DNA of 64,000 nucleotides, from the NCBI RefSeq assembly GCF_008056315.1, contig NZ_VRKQ01000010.1, positions 1,116,001 to 1,180,000 on the forward strand, written 5' to 3'. Each line of letters starts with the position of its first letter. Position 1 is the first letter of the stretch. Below are positions 54,486-63,125 of this stretch, in pieces. A program made the position numbers and the translations under genes. Below the pieces are notes generated by a model. It did no database searches, had not been told where the DNA came from, and saw nothing but the letters and a program-made list of their open reading frames with translations. The DNA is from Seonamhaeicola maritimus (GTDB lineage Bacteria; Bacteroidota; Bacteroidia; Flavobacteriales; Flavobacteriaceae).

Positions 54486-55218
54486 TTATTCATATATAGG
54501 TATAGCCTTTATAATTCTACTTTTTGGAATAATTTTTATTCCTAGAATTGTAGACAGAATTTCTAATGAAGATATTATTAGAAATGAAAGTAGAAGCGAT
54601 TATGCAGATGATAAAGAAACTTCATCTTCAGATTTACTTTTTATTCCTGACGCAAACGGTAGTAATAAAAAAGTGCCTGACTTTAGTTTCACCAATCAAA
54701 ATGGTAAAATCATAACCAATAAAGATTACGAAGGAAAGGTTTATGTGATTGAATTCTTTTTTACTACCTGTCCAACTATTTGTCCCAGAATGAATCATAA
54801 CTTGGTAAAAATCCAAAATACTTTTAATGATTTTGAAAATTTTGGTGTGGCGTCATTCACTATTAATCCAAAGCACGATACATCAGAAGTATTAAAGGCA
54901 TACGCAGACAACTATGGTATAACCAATCCTAATTGGCATTTAATGACTGGCGAAAAGGAAGCTATATATAATTTGGCAAACGAAGGTTTTTATATTTATG
55001 CTGCTGAGAATAAAGATGTAGAAGGAGGCTTTGAACATTCAGGTAATTTTGCTTTAATTGATAAAAACGGATTTATACGTTGTAGAAAGGATAATTCTGG
55101 AAACCCAATTATTTATTATGAGGGAATTACTTCAGAAGAAGAGCAAGTGAATGACGAAGGTCAGAAAGAGCAGATAAGTGCTTTAAAAGAAGATATTAAA
55201 AAACTACTCAATGAGTAA
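54472..55218 (+). CDS. SCO1/SenC family copper chaperone
   Basis: This 248-residue membrane-anchored thioredoxin-fold protein delivers copper to, or reduces, the CuA site of oxidase subunit II. An N-terminal helix (about 7-22) is followed by the copper site C100-x3-C104 in TTCPTICPRMNH and the third ligand H189 in FEHSGNFALID. Length is normal apart from a charged C-terminal tail (about 220-248). It sits between a ligand-free SCO-like gene (14-base overlap) and the DUF420 gene (8-base overlap), giving a tightly packed assembly set. Confidence 0.93.
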   Translation: MKKTNYSYIGIAFIILLFGIIFIPRIVDRISNEDIIRNESRSDYADDKETSSSDLLFIPDANGSNKKVPDFSFTNQNGKIITNKDYEGKVYVIEFFFTTCPTICPRMNHNLVKIQNTFNDFENFGVASFTINPKHDTSEVLKAYADNYGITNPNWHLMTGEKEAIYNLANEGFYIYAAENKDVEGGFEHSGNFALIDKNGFIRCRKDNSGNPIIYYEGITSEEEQVNDEGQKEQISALKEDIKKLLNE

Positions 55219-55741
55219 TCAAGAAAACATTTCAAACGATAAAAAGTACGATAAACTTATAGTTGTATTATCTATAGCTATTCCATTAGCAGTTGCTGCG
55301 CTTTTTGGGATTAAGGTAGATTATGAATTACCTGTGTTTTTACCACCTATTTATGCGTGTGTTAATGCTATTACTGCATTTGTATTGGTATTCGCATTTA
55401 TCGCTATTCAAAACAAAAAAAGGAAACTTCACGAATGCTTAATGACTTTTGCCATTGTTTTATCGGTTTTATTTTTGCTAATGTATATAGCTTATCATAT
55501 TACAAGTGACTCTACTAAATTTGGAGGAGATGGTGTTGAAAAATATATTTATTATTTTGTTTTAATCACGCATATTGTAATGTCTATTGCGGTTATTCCG
55601 TTTGTATTAATTACTTATGTAAGGGCTATTACAAACAATATTGAAAAGCATAAAAAAATAGCTAAAATTACATTCCCTTTATGGTTGTATGTGGCTATTA
55701 CTGGTGTAGTAGTTTATATGATGATATCACCTTATTATTAA
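55211..55741 (+). CDS. DUF420 family membrane protein (oxidase assembly)
   Basis: This 176-residue protein with five hydrophobic segments matches the DUF420 family, found next to oxidase genes in many bacteria (CtaM in Bacillus and Staphylococcus). The features LPPIYACVNAITAFVLVFAFIAIQ, YFVLITHIVMSIAVIPFVL and FPLWLYVAITGVVVYMM fit. Histidines in HECLMTFA, AYHIT and LITHIVM may contact heme or copper, which is inference. CtaM is needed for aa3 oxidase activity. It overlaps the SCO gene by 8 bases and is followed after one base by the small gene at 55743. Confidence 0.85.
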   Translation: MSNQENISNDKKYDKLIVVLSIAIPLAVAALFGIKVDYELPVFLPPIYACVNAITAFVLVFAFIAIQNKKRKLHECLMTFAIVLSVLFLLMYIAYHITSDSTKFGGDGVEKYIYYFVLITHIVMSIAVIPFVLITYVRAITNNIEKHKKIAKITFPLWLYVAITGVVVYMMISPYY

Positions 55742-55742
55742 A

Positions 55743-55961
55743 ATGAAGCATAAATCAATCTTTTTTCTTTTTTCTTTTTTCTTTTTTCTAAAAAGTAATG
55801 CGCAATGCGCCATGTGTAGAGCGGTATTAGAAAGCGAAGAAGGAATGACGGCTGCCGAGGGTATTAACGATGGTATTGTATACCTTATGGCCATACCTTA
55901 TATACTTGTTGGAGGCATTATATTCTTTATTTATAGAAAGTACGGGACGTTAAAAAAATAA
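55743..55961 (+). CDS. Small membrane protein with CxxC, function unknown
   Basis: This 72-residue protein begins with a signal-like segment (5-20, ending KSNAQ), followed by QCAMCRAVLESEEG and a second hydrophobic helix (about 47-64). The CxxC pair just after the cleavage site could bind copper or heme or form a disulfide. Position as the last gene of the oxidase assembly operon, one base after DUF420, suggests a role in oxidase maturation. Similar short proteins occur at this place in other Bacteroidota, as I recall. I know no tested function. Confidence 0.75.
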   Translation: MKHKSIFFLFSFFFFLKSNAQCAMCRAVLESEEGMTAAEGINDGIVYLMAIPYILVGGIIFFIYRKYGTLKK

Positions 55962-56049
55962 CAAAAACTTTCCTATGAATTTTTTGTAACATTCCTTTGC
56001 TTAATGAGTCTAATATTTAAGCCGTTAGGCTTTCAAAACTCCTTAAAGA

Positions 56050-56751
56050 ATGTTAGAAATACGCGATTTACACAAATCCTATCCCATAGGAGACTCTCAT
56101 TTACATGTTTTAAAAGGAATAGACCTGTCAGTTGAAGACGGTGAAATGGTAGCTATCATGGGGTCTTCAGGATCTGGTAAATCTACGTTGCTTAACATTA
56201 TTGGTATGTTAGACCATGCTGATTCTGGCGAATATATTTTGGATGGTCTCCCCATAAAAGATCTTACTGAAAAGAAAGCAGCGCTTTATAGAAACAAGTT
56301 TTTAGGATTTATTTTTCAATCCTTCAATCTTATCAATTATAAAAATGCATTAGAGAATGTGGCCCTTCCATTGTATTATCAGGGAATGAAGCGTAAAGAG
56401 CGTCAAGAAAAAGCTTTATTTCATTTAGGTAAAGTCGGGCTAACAGATTGGGCACATCATTTACCGAAGGAGTTGTCTGGTGGTCAAAATCAAAGAGTTG
56501 CTATTGCTAGAGCCTTGGCAGCAAACCCTAAATTGTTATTAGCAGATGAGCCCACAGGTGCCTTAGATATGAATACTTCCTATGAAATTATGGAGTTCAT
56601 TCAGCAATTAAATGATGAAGGGAAAACCATTTTAATGGTAACTCACGAAGATGATATTGCGCATATGTGTAAGCGTATTGTTCGTTTACGAGATGGTGTA
56701 ATTATGGAGGATACTAAAATAGACCAAGTTAGAGCTAAGAAGCATGTTTGA
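56050..56751 (+). CDS. MacB/LolD-type ABC transporter ATP-binding protein
   Basis: This 233-residue ATPase has Walker A GSSGSGKST at about 38, signature LSGGQNQRVAIARAL at about 140 and Walker B LLLADEPTGALD. The N-terminal LEIRDLHKSYPIGD and the LMVTHEDDIAHMC switch region place it in the MacB/LolD/FtsE group, which drives mechanotransmission rather than import. It overlaps the first permease gene by 8 bases, starting a five-gene unit (ATPase, permease, permease, adaptor, outer-membrane channel). The substrate is unknown; peptides, siderophores, drugs and lipoproteins are known for relatives. Confidence 0.94.
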   Translation: MLEIRDLHKSYPIGDSHLHVLKGIDLSVEDGEMVAIMGSSGSGKSTLLNIIGMLDHADSGEYILDGLPIKDLTEKKAALYRNKFLGFIFQSFNLINYKNALENVALPLYYQGMKRKERQEKALFHLGKVGLTDWAHHLPKELSGGQNQRVAIARALAANPKLLLADEPTGALDMNTSYEIMEFIQQLNDEGKTILMVTHEDDIAHMCKRIVRLRDGVIMEDTKIDQVRAKKHV

Positions 56752-57973
56752 TTTAGACCTTTGGCGGGAAATATTTCAGAGTATTATTAAGAATAGAACT
56801 AGAGGTCTGTTATCTGGTTTTACGGTGGCATTTGCCATTTCATTATTTACTATTCTTTTTGGTATAGCTAATGGTTTGGAGAACACCTTTGATCAGTTTT
56901 TTGTACAGACAGCAGATAACGCATTGTATGTTTATAGTGGAAGAACATCAAAACCTTATAAAGGGCTTCAGGTAGATAGAAGTGTATTTCTTTATAATAA
57001 AGACATAGACTACATTAAAAATGAGTTTAAAGATAAAATAGAATATATAACACCAAAAATATCTAGAAACTTTCAAGTTTCATGGAGTAATAAAAAAGGA
57101 AGTTATTTTATACTTGGTGTTCAACCTGATGCACAGCATATCGAAAAAGTAAAAATTAAAGATGGACGATTTGTAAATCTAAACGATGTTAAAAATCACA
57201 ATAAAGTTATTGCAATTGGTAGATTGATTGAAGAAGATTTGTTTGGGAAAGAATCTGCCTTGGGTCAATATATTAATGCCGAAGGTATAAATTATAAGGT
57301 TGTTGGAGTTTTTACGGATAATGGAGGAGATTCACAAGAGCGTTTGGCTTATGTGCCTGTTACAACAATCCAGCACATTTATTTGAGTAAGGATTTTATT
57401 GAGGAAATCAATATTACATATAATAAAAAAATGTCGTCTGATGAGGCATTGACTTTTGGTTCAGATCTTACAAAAAAAATGAAGCAACGAAAAGATGTGG
57501 CTCCAACAGATCAACGTGCTATTAGGGTCAATAATATGGCTTTACAAACTAAAGGCATAGAAACAATGACTTGGGGCTTACGGGTTCTTATATTCATTAT
57601 CGGCTTAGGAACTTTAATTGCGGGTATAGTTGGTATCAGTAACATTATGATATTCATAGTAAAAGAGCGCACCAAGGAAATAGGAATTAGAAAAGCTTTA
57701 GGAGCGTCTCCTAGATCAATTGTATCCATAATTTTAATGGAATCTGTTTTGGTTACTGCTTTGGCTGGATACATTGGATTATTAATTGGTATAGGAGTTT
57801 TAGAATGGGTTGGGCCTAGTTTAAAAGATTATTTTATTACAGACCCACAGGTGCACCCAAACATTGTTATTTCGGCAACATTAATTTTAATAATGGCAGG
57901 AACATTGGCTGGGTTTTTACCGGCTAAAAGAGCTTCAAAGATTAAACCTATAATTGCATTAAGAGATGGTTAA
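56744..57973 (+). CDS. MacB-type ABC permease (first)
   Basis: This 409-residue permease has the MacB/FtsX layout: one N-terminal helix (about 23-45), a large periplasmic domain (about 46-275), and three C-terminal helices. The coupling segment KERTKEIGIRKALGASPRSI sits between the second and third helices. It overlaps the ATPase gene in front and the second permease behind by 8 bases each, so the three are made together. With the second permease it probably forms a heterodimer, in contrast to MacB of E. coli, which is a homodimer with fused ATPase. Confidence 0.92.
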   Translation: MFDLDLWREIFQSIIKNRTRGLLSGFTVAFAISLFTILFGIANGLENTFDQFFVQTADNALYVYSGRTSKPYKGLQVDRSVFLYNKDIDYIKNEFKDKIEYITPKISRNFQVSWSNKKGSYFILGVQPDAQHIEKVKIKDGRFVNLNDVKNHNKVIAIGRLIEEDLFGKESALGQYINAEGINYKVVGVFTDNGGDSQERLAYVPVTTIQHIYLSKDFIEEINITYNKKMSSDEALTFGSDLTKKMKQRKDVAPTDQRAIRVNNMALQTKGIETMTWGLRVLIFIIGLGTLIAGIVGISNIMIFIVKERTKEIGIRKALGASPRSIVSIILMESVLVTALAGYIGLLIGIGVLEWVGPSLKDYFITDPQVHPNIVISATLILIMAGTLAGFLPAKRASKIKPIIALRDG

Positions 57974-59216
57974 AATATTTAGGTTTTTATTTGATAGAGA
58001 TACTTGGCAAGAAGTATTTGGTAGCCTTAAAAAAAATACACTTAGGTCTGTCTTGACCATGGTTGGTGTTTGGTGGGGAATTCTATTGCTTATTGGTTTG
58101 TTAGGTTCTGCAAGGGGTATTGAAAATAACTTTAATGTGCTTTTTGAAGATTTCGCTACTAATAGTGTTTTTATTGGGGGTGGTAGAACAAGTATGCCAT
58201 TTAAGGGTTATGAAGAGGGAAGGCCAATTATATTAAGATTAGATGATGCAAAAAAGGTAGAAGAAAATGTTGAAGGTGTTGAATTTGTAGTTCCCCGTAA
58301 TATGGGTAATTCTAAAATGAGCAGAAAAACATTTTCTGGAACGTTTAATATTACTGGGGATTTTCCACTTTTAAATGTTGTTGCTAAACCCGACTTGACT
58401 TTAGGTCGATTTATCAATCAAAGAGATATTGATGAACGAAGAAAAGTAATTGTTATTTCAGAAGATGTTTATAAACAACTTTTTGAAAAAGATGAAGACC
58501 CTATAGGAGAGCTGGTTACTGTAAGTAATACAAGTTTCACGGTAATAGGGGTGTTTAAAGTGGTTAATTTTGGAGGGCCACAACTAGATGGTCATATGCC
58601 TTTTACAACATTTCAGCAATTATATAATCGGGGAGATAGAATAGGTTGGATGATGGTTACGGGTAAGCCAGAATATGATATTAATCAGATTGATGCTGAT
58701 GTAAAGTTGTTGCTTAAAAACCTTAAAAAAGTACACCCTAATGACAATAGAGCTTTTTTTGGTTTTAATTTAGGAGATCAGTTTAGTCAGTTTACCGGGT
58801 TTTTAAAAGGCATGCAGTTTTTAACTTGGTTTGTTGGGTTGGCAACATTAATTGCTGGTGTTTTTGCTATTGGAGGTATATTATTAATAACCGTAAAAGA
58901 ACGCACTAAAGAAATTGGAATTAGAAGAGCGCTAGGAGCTACGCCTATAATGATAAAAAAGCAGATTATAGTAGAATCTGTAACACTTTCACTAGTGGCG
59001 GGTTTTATTGGCATTATTACAGGTGGTTTAATTTTAATGTGGTTTAATCAATCCATGTTAGATAGCGAAGAACCTTTTATGCGGAATCCATCAGTACCAA
59101 TAGGCATCGTGTTTTTCGCTTTGTTAATTGTGGTCGTATTAGGAACATTAATAGGGCTTATTCCTGCTAATAAAGCAACAAGTGTTAAGCCAATTGATGC
59201 ATTAAGAGAAGAGTAA
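57966..59216 (+). CDS. MacB-type ABC permease (second)
   Basis: This 416-residue paralogue of the preceding permease has the same four-helix FtsX layout: helix 1 at about 24-46 (VGVWWGILLLIGLLGSARG), a periplasmic domain, and KERTKEIGIRRALGATPIMI before the last helices. The two permeases share this coupling block almost exactly but diverge in the periplasmic domain, as expected for a heterodimer. The adaptor gene follows after 20 bases. Nothing looks truncated. Confidence 0.92.
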   Translation: MVKIFRFLFDRDTWQEVFGSLKKNTLRSVLTMVGVWWGILLLIGLLGSARGIENNFNVLFEDFATNSVFIGGGRTSMPFKGYEEGRPIILRLDDAKKVEENVEGVEFVVPRNMGNSKMSRKTFSGTFNITGDFPLLNVVAKPDLTLGRFINQRDIDERRKVIVISEDVYKQLFEKDEDPIGELVTVSNTSFTVIGVFKVVNFGGPQLDGHMPFTTFQQLYNRGDRIGWMMVTGKPEYDINQIDADVKLLLKNLKKVHPNDNRAFFGFNLGDQFSQFTGFLKGMQFLTWFVGLATLIAGVFAIGGILLITVKERTKEIGIRRALGATPIMIKKQIIVESVTLSLVAGFIGIITGGLILMWFNQSMLDSEEPFMRNPSVPIGIVFFALLIVVVLGTLIGLIPANKATSVKPIDALREE

Positions 59217-59236
59217 AAAAAATAGAATTACATAAA

Positions 59237-60367
59237 ATGAATAAATCAGTAAAAATTATTATCGGAATTGTGGTGCTACTTGCGTTTGTAGCAGTCTTAA
59301 AATATTTTAAAGATGCTAACTCAAATGAGCGTGAAGACTTTGAGGTTGAGCAACCTTTTTTCACAACAATAAATTCTAAGGTAGTTGCAACGGGTAGTCT
59401 TAATCCGGAAGAAGAAATCCAATTAAAACCTCAAATTTCTGGGATTATCGATGATATTTTGGTAGAGGAAGGAGACTTAGTTCAAAAAGGAGATTTAATT
59501 GCCAAAATTAGAATTGTTCCTAATGAGCAAGCCTTAGCAAGTGCCAATAGTAGAGTAAATACAGCACGCTTGTCTTTTGATAATGCAAATACACTCTTCA
59601 AAAGAAATAAAATTCTTTTTGAAAAGGGAGTGATTTCTAAACAAGATTTTGAGAATAGTGAGTTGTCATTAAATCAATCTAATGAAGCTTTAAAACAAGC
59701 ACAAAACGATTATCAAATTGTCCGACAAGGTTCTATTTCAGGTCAACGTTTGGCAAACACCAGTATTGTGGCTCAAATTTCAGGAACCATTTTAGAAATT
59801 CCGGTAAGGATTGGAGACCAGGTAATACAAAGTAATAATTTTAATGCCGGAACTACCATTGCCACTGTGGCGAATATGAATAAAATGATTTTCGAAGGTC
59901 AGGTTGATGAATCTGAGGTTGCGTTGCTTGAAGAGGGCAAACCTATAGATATTGTTATTGGGGCGCTAAATGAGAAAAAGTTTCCTGCAAAATTGATGTT
60001 TGTAGCACCAAAAGGAGTGACTGATAACGCAGGCGCAGTTCAATTTACTATTAAGGCTGATGTTGAAATTGAAGCAACCAATAATATTAGAGCAGGTTAT
60101 AGTGCCAATGCAGAAATTGATATTGAAAATAAAGATAGTGTACTCAGTATTAAGGAAGCTCTGGTTCAATTTAACAGAATTACAGAAAAACCATTTGTTG
60201 AGATAAAAGGAGAGGATGGAAAATTCAAAAAGCAAAAGATTGAATTAGGGCTGTCTGATGGAATCAATGTTGAAGTTACAGAAGGTGTTAAAGAGGGTGA
60301 TGAAATTAAGGTTTGGAACAAAGCTTCTGATGACGAAAAGGAAAGTGCAGATGAAGAGGATAAATAA
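59237..60367 (+). CDS. MacA-like periplasmic adaptor (HlyD/RND family)
   Basis: This 376-residue membrane-fusion protein has an N-terminal anchor (about 5-22). The lipoyl halves are visible as LKPQISGIIDDILVEEGDLVQKGDLIAKI and VAQISGTILEIPVRIGDQV, flanking an alpha-hairpin coiled coil (about 93-160). Beta-barrel and membrane-proximal domains follow. The tail is highly charged (DDEKESADEEDK). It bridges the inner-membrane MacB-type complex and the TolC-type channel encoded next. Spacing to neighbours supports one operon. Confidence 0.93.
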   Translation: MNKSVKIIIGIVVLLAFVAVLKYFKDANSNEREDFEVEQPFFTTINSKVVATGSLNPEEEIQLKPQISGIIDDILVEEGDLVQKGDLIAKIRIVPNEQALASANSRVNTARLSFDNANTLFKRNKILFEKGVISKQDFENSELSLNQSNEALKQAQNDYQIVRQGSISGQRLANTSIVAQISGTILEIPVRIGDQVIQSNNFNAGTTIATVANMNKMIFEGQVDESEVALLEEGKPIDIVIGALNEKKFPAKLMFVAPKGVTDNAGAVQFTIKADVEIEATNNIRAGYSANAEIDIENKDSVLSIKEALVQFNRITEKPFVEIKGEDGKFKKQKIELGLSDGINVEVTEGVKEGDEIKVWNKASDDEKESADEEDK

Positions 60368-60377
60368 TAGAAGACAT

Positions 60378-61694
60378 ATGAAAAAGACACTTTTAATAAC
60401 ATTATTTTTTGCATCTATTCTAAGTTTTGGGCAGCAAAAAAAATGGACACTCCAAGAATGTGTTTCGCATGCTTTAGAGAATAACATTACTGTAAAGCAA
60501 GGAGAGAACACTTTACTATCAAATGAACAAGATGTCATTGCTGCAAAGGGACAATTTTATCCATCACTGGGTGCAGGAATTAACCAATCTATGAGTTTAG
60601 GGCAAGCAGAGTTGTTTGCTGGTAATTTTGTTGATAGAAGATTTCACTCAACAAGTATAGGCCTTAGTGTATCACAAACCGTTTTTAATGGTTTTAGAAA
60701 TACTTATATATACAAGCAATCCCAAATTAATTTGGAAGCTAATGAGTTTGAATTGGCTAGAATAAAAGATGATATTTCTTTGAATGTGGCCAATGCCTAT
60801 TTGAATGTTTTGTTCAATAGAGAAAATTTAGAAACGGCACAAGCGCAATACGAGTTTAGTAAAAAACAGTTGGAACAAGTTGAAGATTTGGTAGATGCTG
60901 GCGTGCAACCCAAGGCAAATATTTATGATGCTCAGGCTACCTTAAGTAGAGATGCGCAACAAGTTACTATAGCTGAAAACAACTTTAATTTAGCATTACT
61001 GTCTTTATCTCAATTGTTACAAGTGCCATTTGCTGATTTTGATGTTGAAATAATCGAAATTGATAATCCTTCTGAAACCTTAATGTATAAAAGTATAGAA
61101 CCAGTTTTGGAATACGCGTTTCAAAACAGAAATGAAATAAAGGTGGCCGAAAAAAATATTGAAAACGCAGAAGTAGGAACCAAAATTTCTAAGAGTGGTT
61201 ATTTACCCAATGTTTCATTTGGCTATGGGTATAATGCTGGAGCTAATTTTTCAAATTTAACAAGCGATAATTCCTTTTTTCAACAATTAAATGATAATAG
61301 GGGGCACAGTTTCAATTTAAATGTGAGCATTCCCATTTTTTCAAGATTTCAAAATAAAACCTCGGTAGCTAAATCTCAAATTGCCGAAGAAAATGCAAAA
61401 CTTGGTTTTAATCAAGTCAAATTAAATTTGGAATCTAATATTCAACGTGCATTTACAGATGCCCAAGTCGCATTAAAAGCTTATGTGGCTGCAAAATCAT
61501 CATTGTCATCTCAAGAATTGGCATTTAATAATGCCAAAGAACGTTATGATATTGGGGCTATGACCGCATTTGACTTAGAGCAAGCTAGAGTTCAGTTTAT
61601 AAATGCCATGTCATCTTTAATAAATGCTAAGTATGATTTTGTTTTTAAGACAAAAGTTTTAGATTTTTACATGGGAAAAACTATAACTTATTAA
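60378..61694 (+). CDS. TolC family outer-membrane efflux channel
   Basis: This is a 438-residue channel from the ATG at 60378, which gives a clear signal peptide ending LSFGQ. The frame is open back to 60258 but that part runs inside the adaptor gene and is not used. Two similar halves each contain long helices (for example NVANAYLNVLFNRENLETAQAQYE and NVSIPIFSRFQNKTSVAKSQ) and the TolC-type strand VSQTVFNGFRN. The channel spans the outer membrane and completes the tripartite exporter with genes 56050-60367. Confidence 0.94.
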   Translation: MKKTLLITLFFASILSFGQQKKWTLQECVSHALENNITVKQGENTLLSNEQDVIAAKGQFYPSLGAGINQSMSLGQAELFAGNFVDRRFHSTSIGLSVSQTVFNGFRNTYIYKQSQINLEANEFELARIKDDISLNVANAYLNVLFNRENLETAQAQYEFSKKQLEQVEDLVDAGVQPKANIYDAQATLSRDAQQVTIAENNFNLALLSLSQLLQVPFADFDVEIIEIDNPSETLMYKSIEPVLEYAFQNRNEIKVAEKNIENAEVGTKISKSGYLPNVSFGYGYNAGANFSNLTSDNSFFQQLNDNRGHSFNLNVSIPIFSRFQNKTSVAKSQIAEENAKLGFNQVKLNLESNIQRAFTDAQVALKAYVAAKSSLSSQELAFNNAKERYDIGAMTAFDLEQARVQFINAMSSLINAKYDFVFKTKVLDFYMGKTITY

Positions 61695-61695
61695 T

Positions 61696-62367
61696 TTGGC
61701 ACTAATACTTAATATAGAAACCGCAACTACCAATTGTTCAGTGGCGCTTTCAAAGGATGGAAAAACTATTGCTTTAAAAGAAGACAGTAGAAATGGCTAT
61801 TCGCATGCAGAAAAATTACATGTATTTATTGATGATGTTTTAAAAGAAGCGAACATTAGTAAAACTGAATTGAATGCCATTGCAATTAGTAAAGGTCCTG
61901 GGTCTTATACTGGTTTACGCATTGGGGTTTCTGCAGCTAAAGGTTTGTCTTTCGCTTTAGATAAACCATTAATTTCTGTTCCAACGTTAGACGCTTTAGC
62001 GCAACAAATAAGTTGTGACAACGGGGTTGTTGTAGCTATGTTAGATGCTAGAAGAATGGAAGTGTATTCTGCTATTTATGACTCTAAGCATAATCAAATT
62101 AGAGAAACTCAAGCGCAAATTTTAGATGAAACTTCTTTTACAGATTATCTAGAAAAAGGAAAGGTGTATTTTATAGGAAATGGCGTTGAAAAAACAAAGG
62201 AACTCATCAGTCATCATAATGCCATTTTCATTGAAGATAGGTTGCCTTCGGCTAATGATATGGGTGTGTTAGCATTTAGTAAATATAAAAAAAGAGGCAC
62301 CGAAGATGTCGCCTATTTTGAACCTTATTACTTGAAAGATTTTGTGGCTTTAAAACCCAAGTCTTAA
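61696..62367 (+). CDS. tsaB: tRNA threonylcarbamoyladenosine biosynthesis protein TsaB
   Basis: This 223-residue protein of the ASKHA fold supports TsaD in making t6A37 in ANN-decoding tRNAs. The motifs ILNIETATTNCSVAL and ISKGPGSYTGLRIGVSAAKGL are diagnostic. The start is a TTG at 61696, one base after the TolC gene; no in-frame ATG precedes the conserved strand. Complete for the family. Its stop lies 3 bases from the stop of the convergent gene on the other strand. The link to the efflux operon is only positional. Confidence 0.94.
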   Translation: MALILNIETATTNCSVALSKDGKTIALKEDSRNGYSHAEKLHVFIDDVLKEANISKTELNAIAISKGPGSYTGLRIGVSAAKGLSFALDKPLISVPTLDALAQQISCDNGVVVAMLDARRMEVYSAIYDSKHNQIRETQAQILDETSFTDYLEKGKVYFIGNGVEKTKELISHHNAIFIEDRLPSANDMGVLAFSKYKKRGTEDVAYFEPYYLKDFVALKPKS

Positions 62368-62370
62368 GAG

Positions 62371-63093
62371 TTAATTCTTTGTTAGAGAATTATAATAATT
62401 ACATAGAATTAAAAGGTCCACCTCTCCTTTTAGTTTTAAATTCTTTGATTTTATAAAACCAGTTATCTCTTTGTGTTTCGATTTAAACATATTAATAGTA
62501 GCATTTTTGTTTTTTGATACTTCATGTAAATCACCCTCAATTTTTATATAATAAATGTCTTTTAACCTTCTAAAGGCAGCGGGTGTATCAGACACAAAAC
62601 TATTACCAGTAGATTTGTATTCTTTTAGGTAAATAATTTCCTCTTTTTTTAATAAAGTAGCAGGTTCCCAGTCATTTTCAGAGAGGATTACGAAGTAGCC
62701 TAACTTGTTATTATAGTTGTAGGCTCTATATTTTTTATCTCGAAAAACTATATATAGGTAGTCCGGAAGTGCTTTTAATTGGTAGTAATCTACCCCATCT
62801 TCAAAAGCAGAAATCTCCATGTAATCGGTATAGGCATTATAAATAACAAAGGCGCTTCCTATATGCTGCATGTTCTTGTTAAAGATTTTTCCAACAGGAA
62901 GATTTTTTTTAAGCCCCGAATAATTACTTATATAAGGAGATCCCTCAGATTTCATATTCTCATAATTGGGAACTCTAATATGTGTTTGAAGTATCTCTTT
63001 AGGAAGCTTACTGGAGGAAATTTGGGTATTATATTTTTTCTTAATGGATTCTTGAGTGAATCCATTAAGAAAAAATAATATTGATATGGCCAA
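62371..63093 (-). CDS. Secreted protein of unknown function
   Basis: This is about a 240-residue protein read from the minus strand. It begins with a short hydrophobic stretch (AISILFFLNGFTQ) that looks like the end of a signal peptide. The given start is a TTG at 63093. An in-frame stop at 63118 and an ATT at 63108 leave few alternatives, so the true start may be a rare codon. The body has beta-rich segments (YISNYSGLKKNLPVGKIF, YLYIVFRDKKYRAYNYN) with no motif I recognise. It lies 33 bases after the MscS gene in the same direction and may share its transcript. Confidence 0.6.
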   Translation of the reverse strand: MAISILFFLNGFTQESIKKKYNTQISSSKLPKEILQTHIRVPNYENMKSEGSPYISNYSGLKKNLPVGKIFNKNMQHIGSAFVIYNAYTDYMEISAFEDGVDYYQLKALPDYLYIVFRDKKYRAYNYNNKLGYFVILSENDWEPATLLKKEEIIYLKEYKSTGNSFVSDTPAAFRRLKDIYYIKIEGDLHEVSKNKNATINMFKSKHKEITGFIKSKNLKLKGEVDLLILCNYYNSLTKN

Positions 63094-63125
63094 TAAAAAA
63101 AATCTAATAAGCCGTTAATTAATTA

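Noticed and set aside
60258-60377. N-terminal extension of the TolC gene
   Set aside because: It lies inside the adaptor gene in another frame; the ATG at 60378 gives a proper signal peptide.
62779-63078. Plus-strand open frame opposite the unknown secreted protein
   Set aside because: It overlaps entirely with the minus-strand gene, which has a signal-like start and follows MscS in operon order. Some doubt remains, because neither frame has a recognised family.
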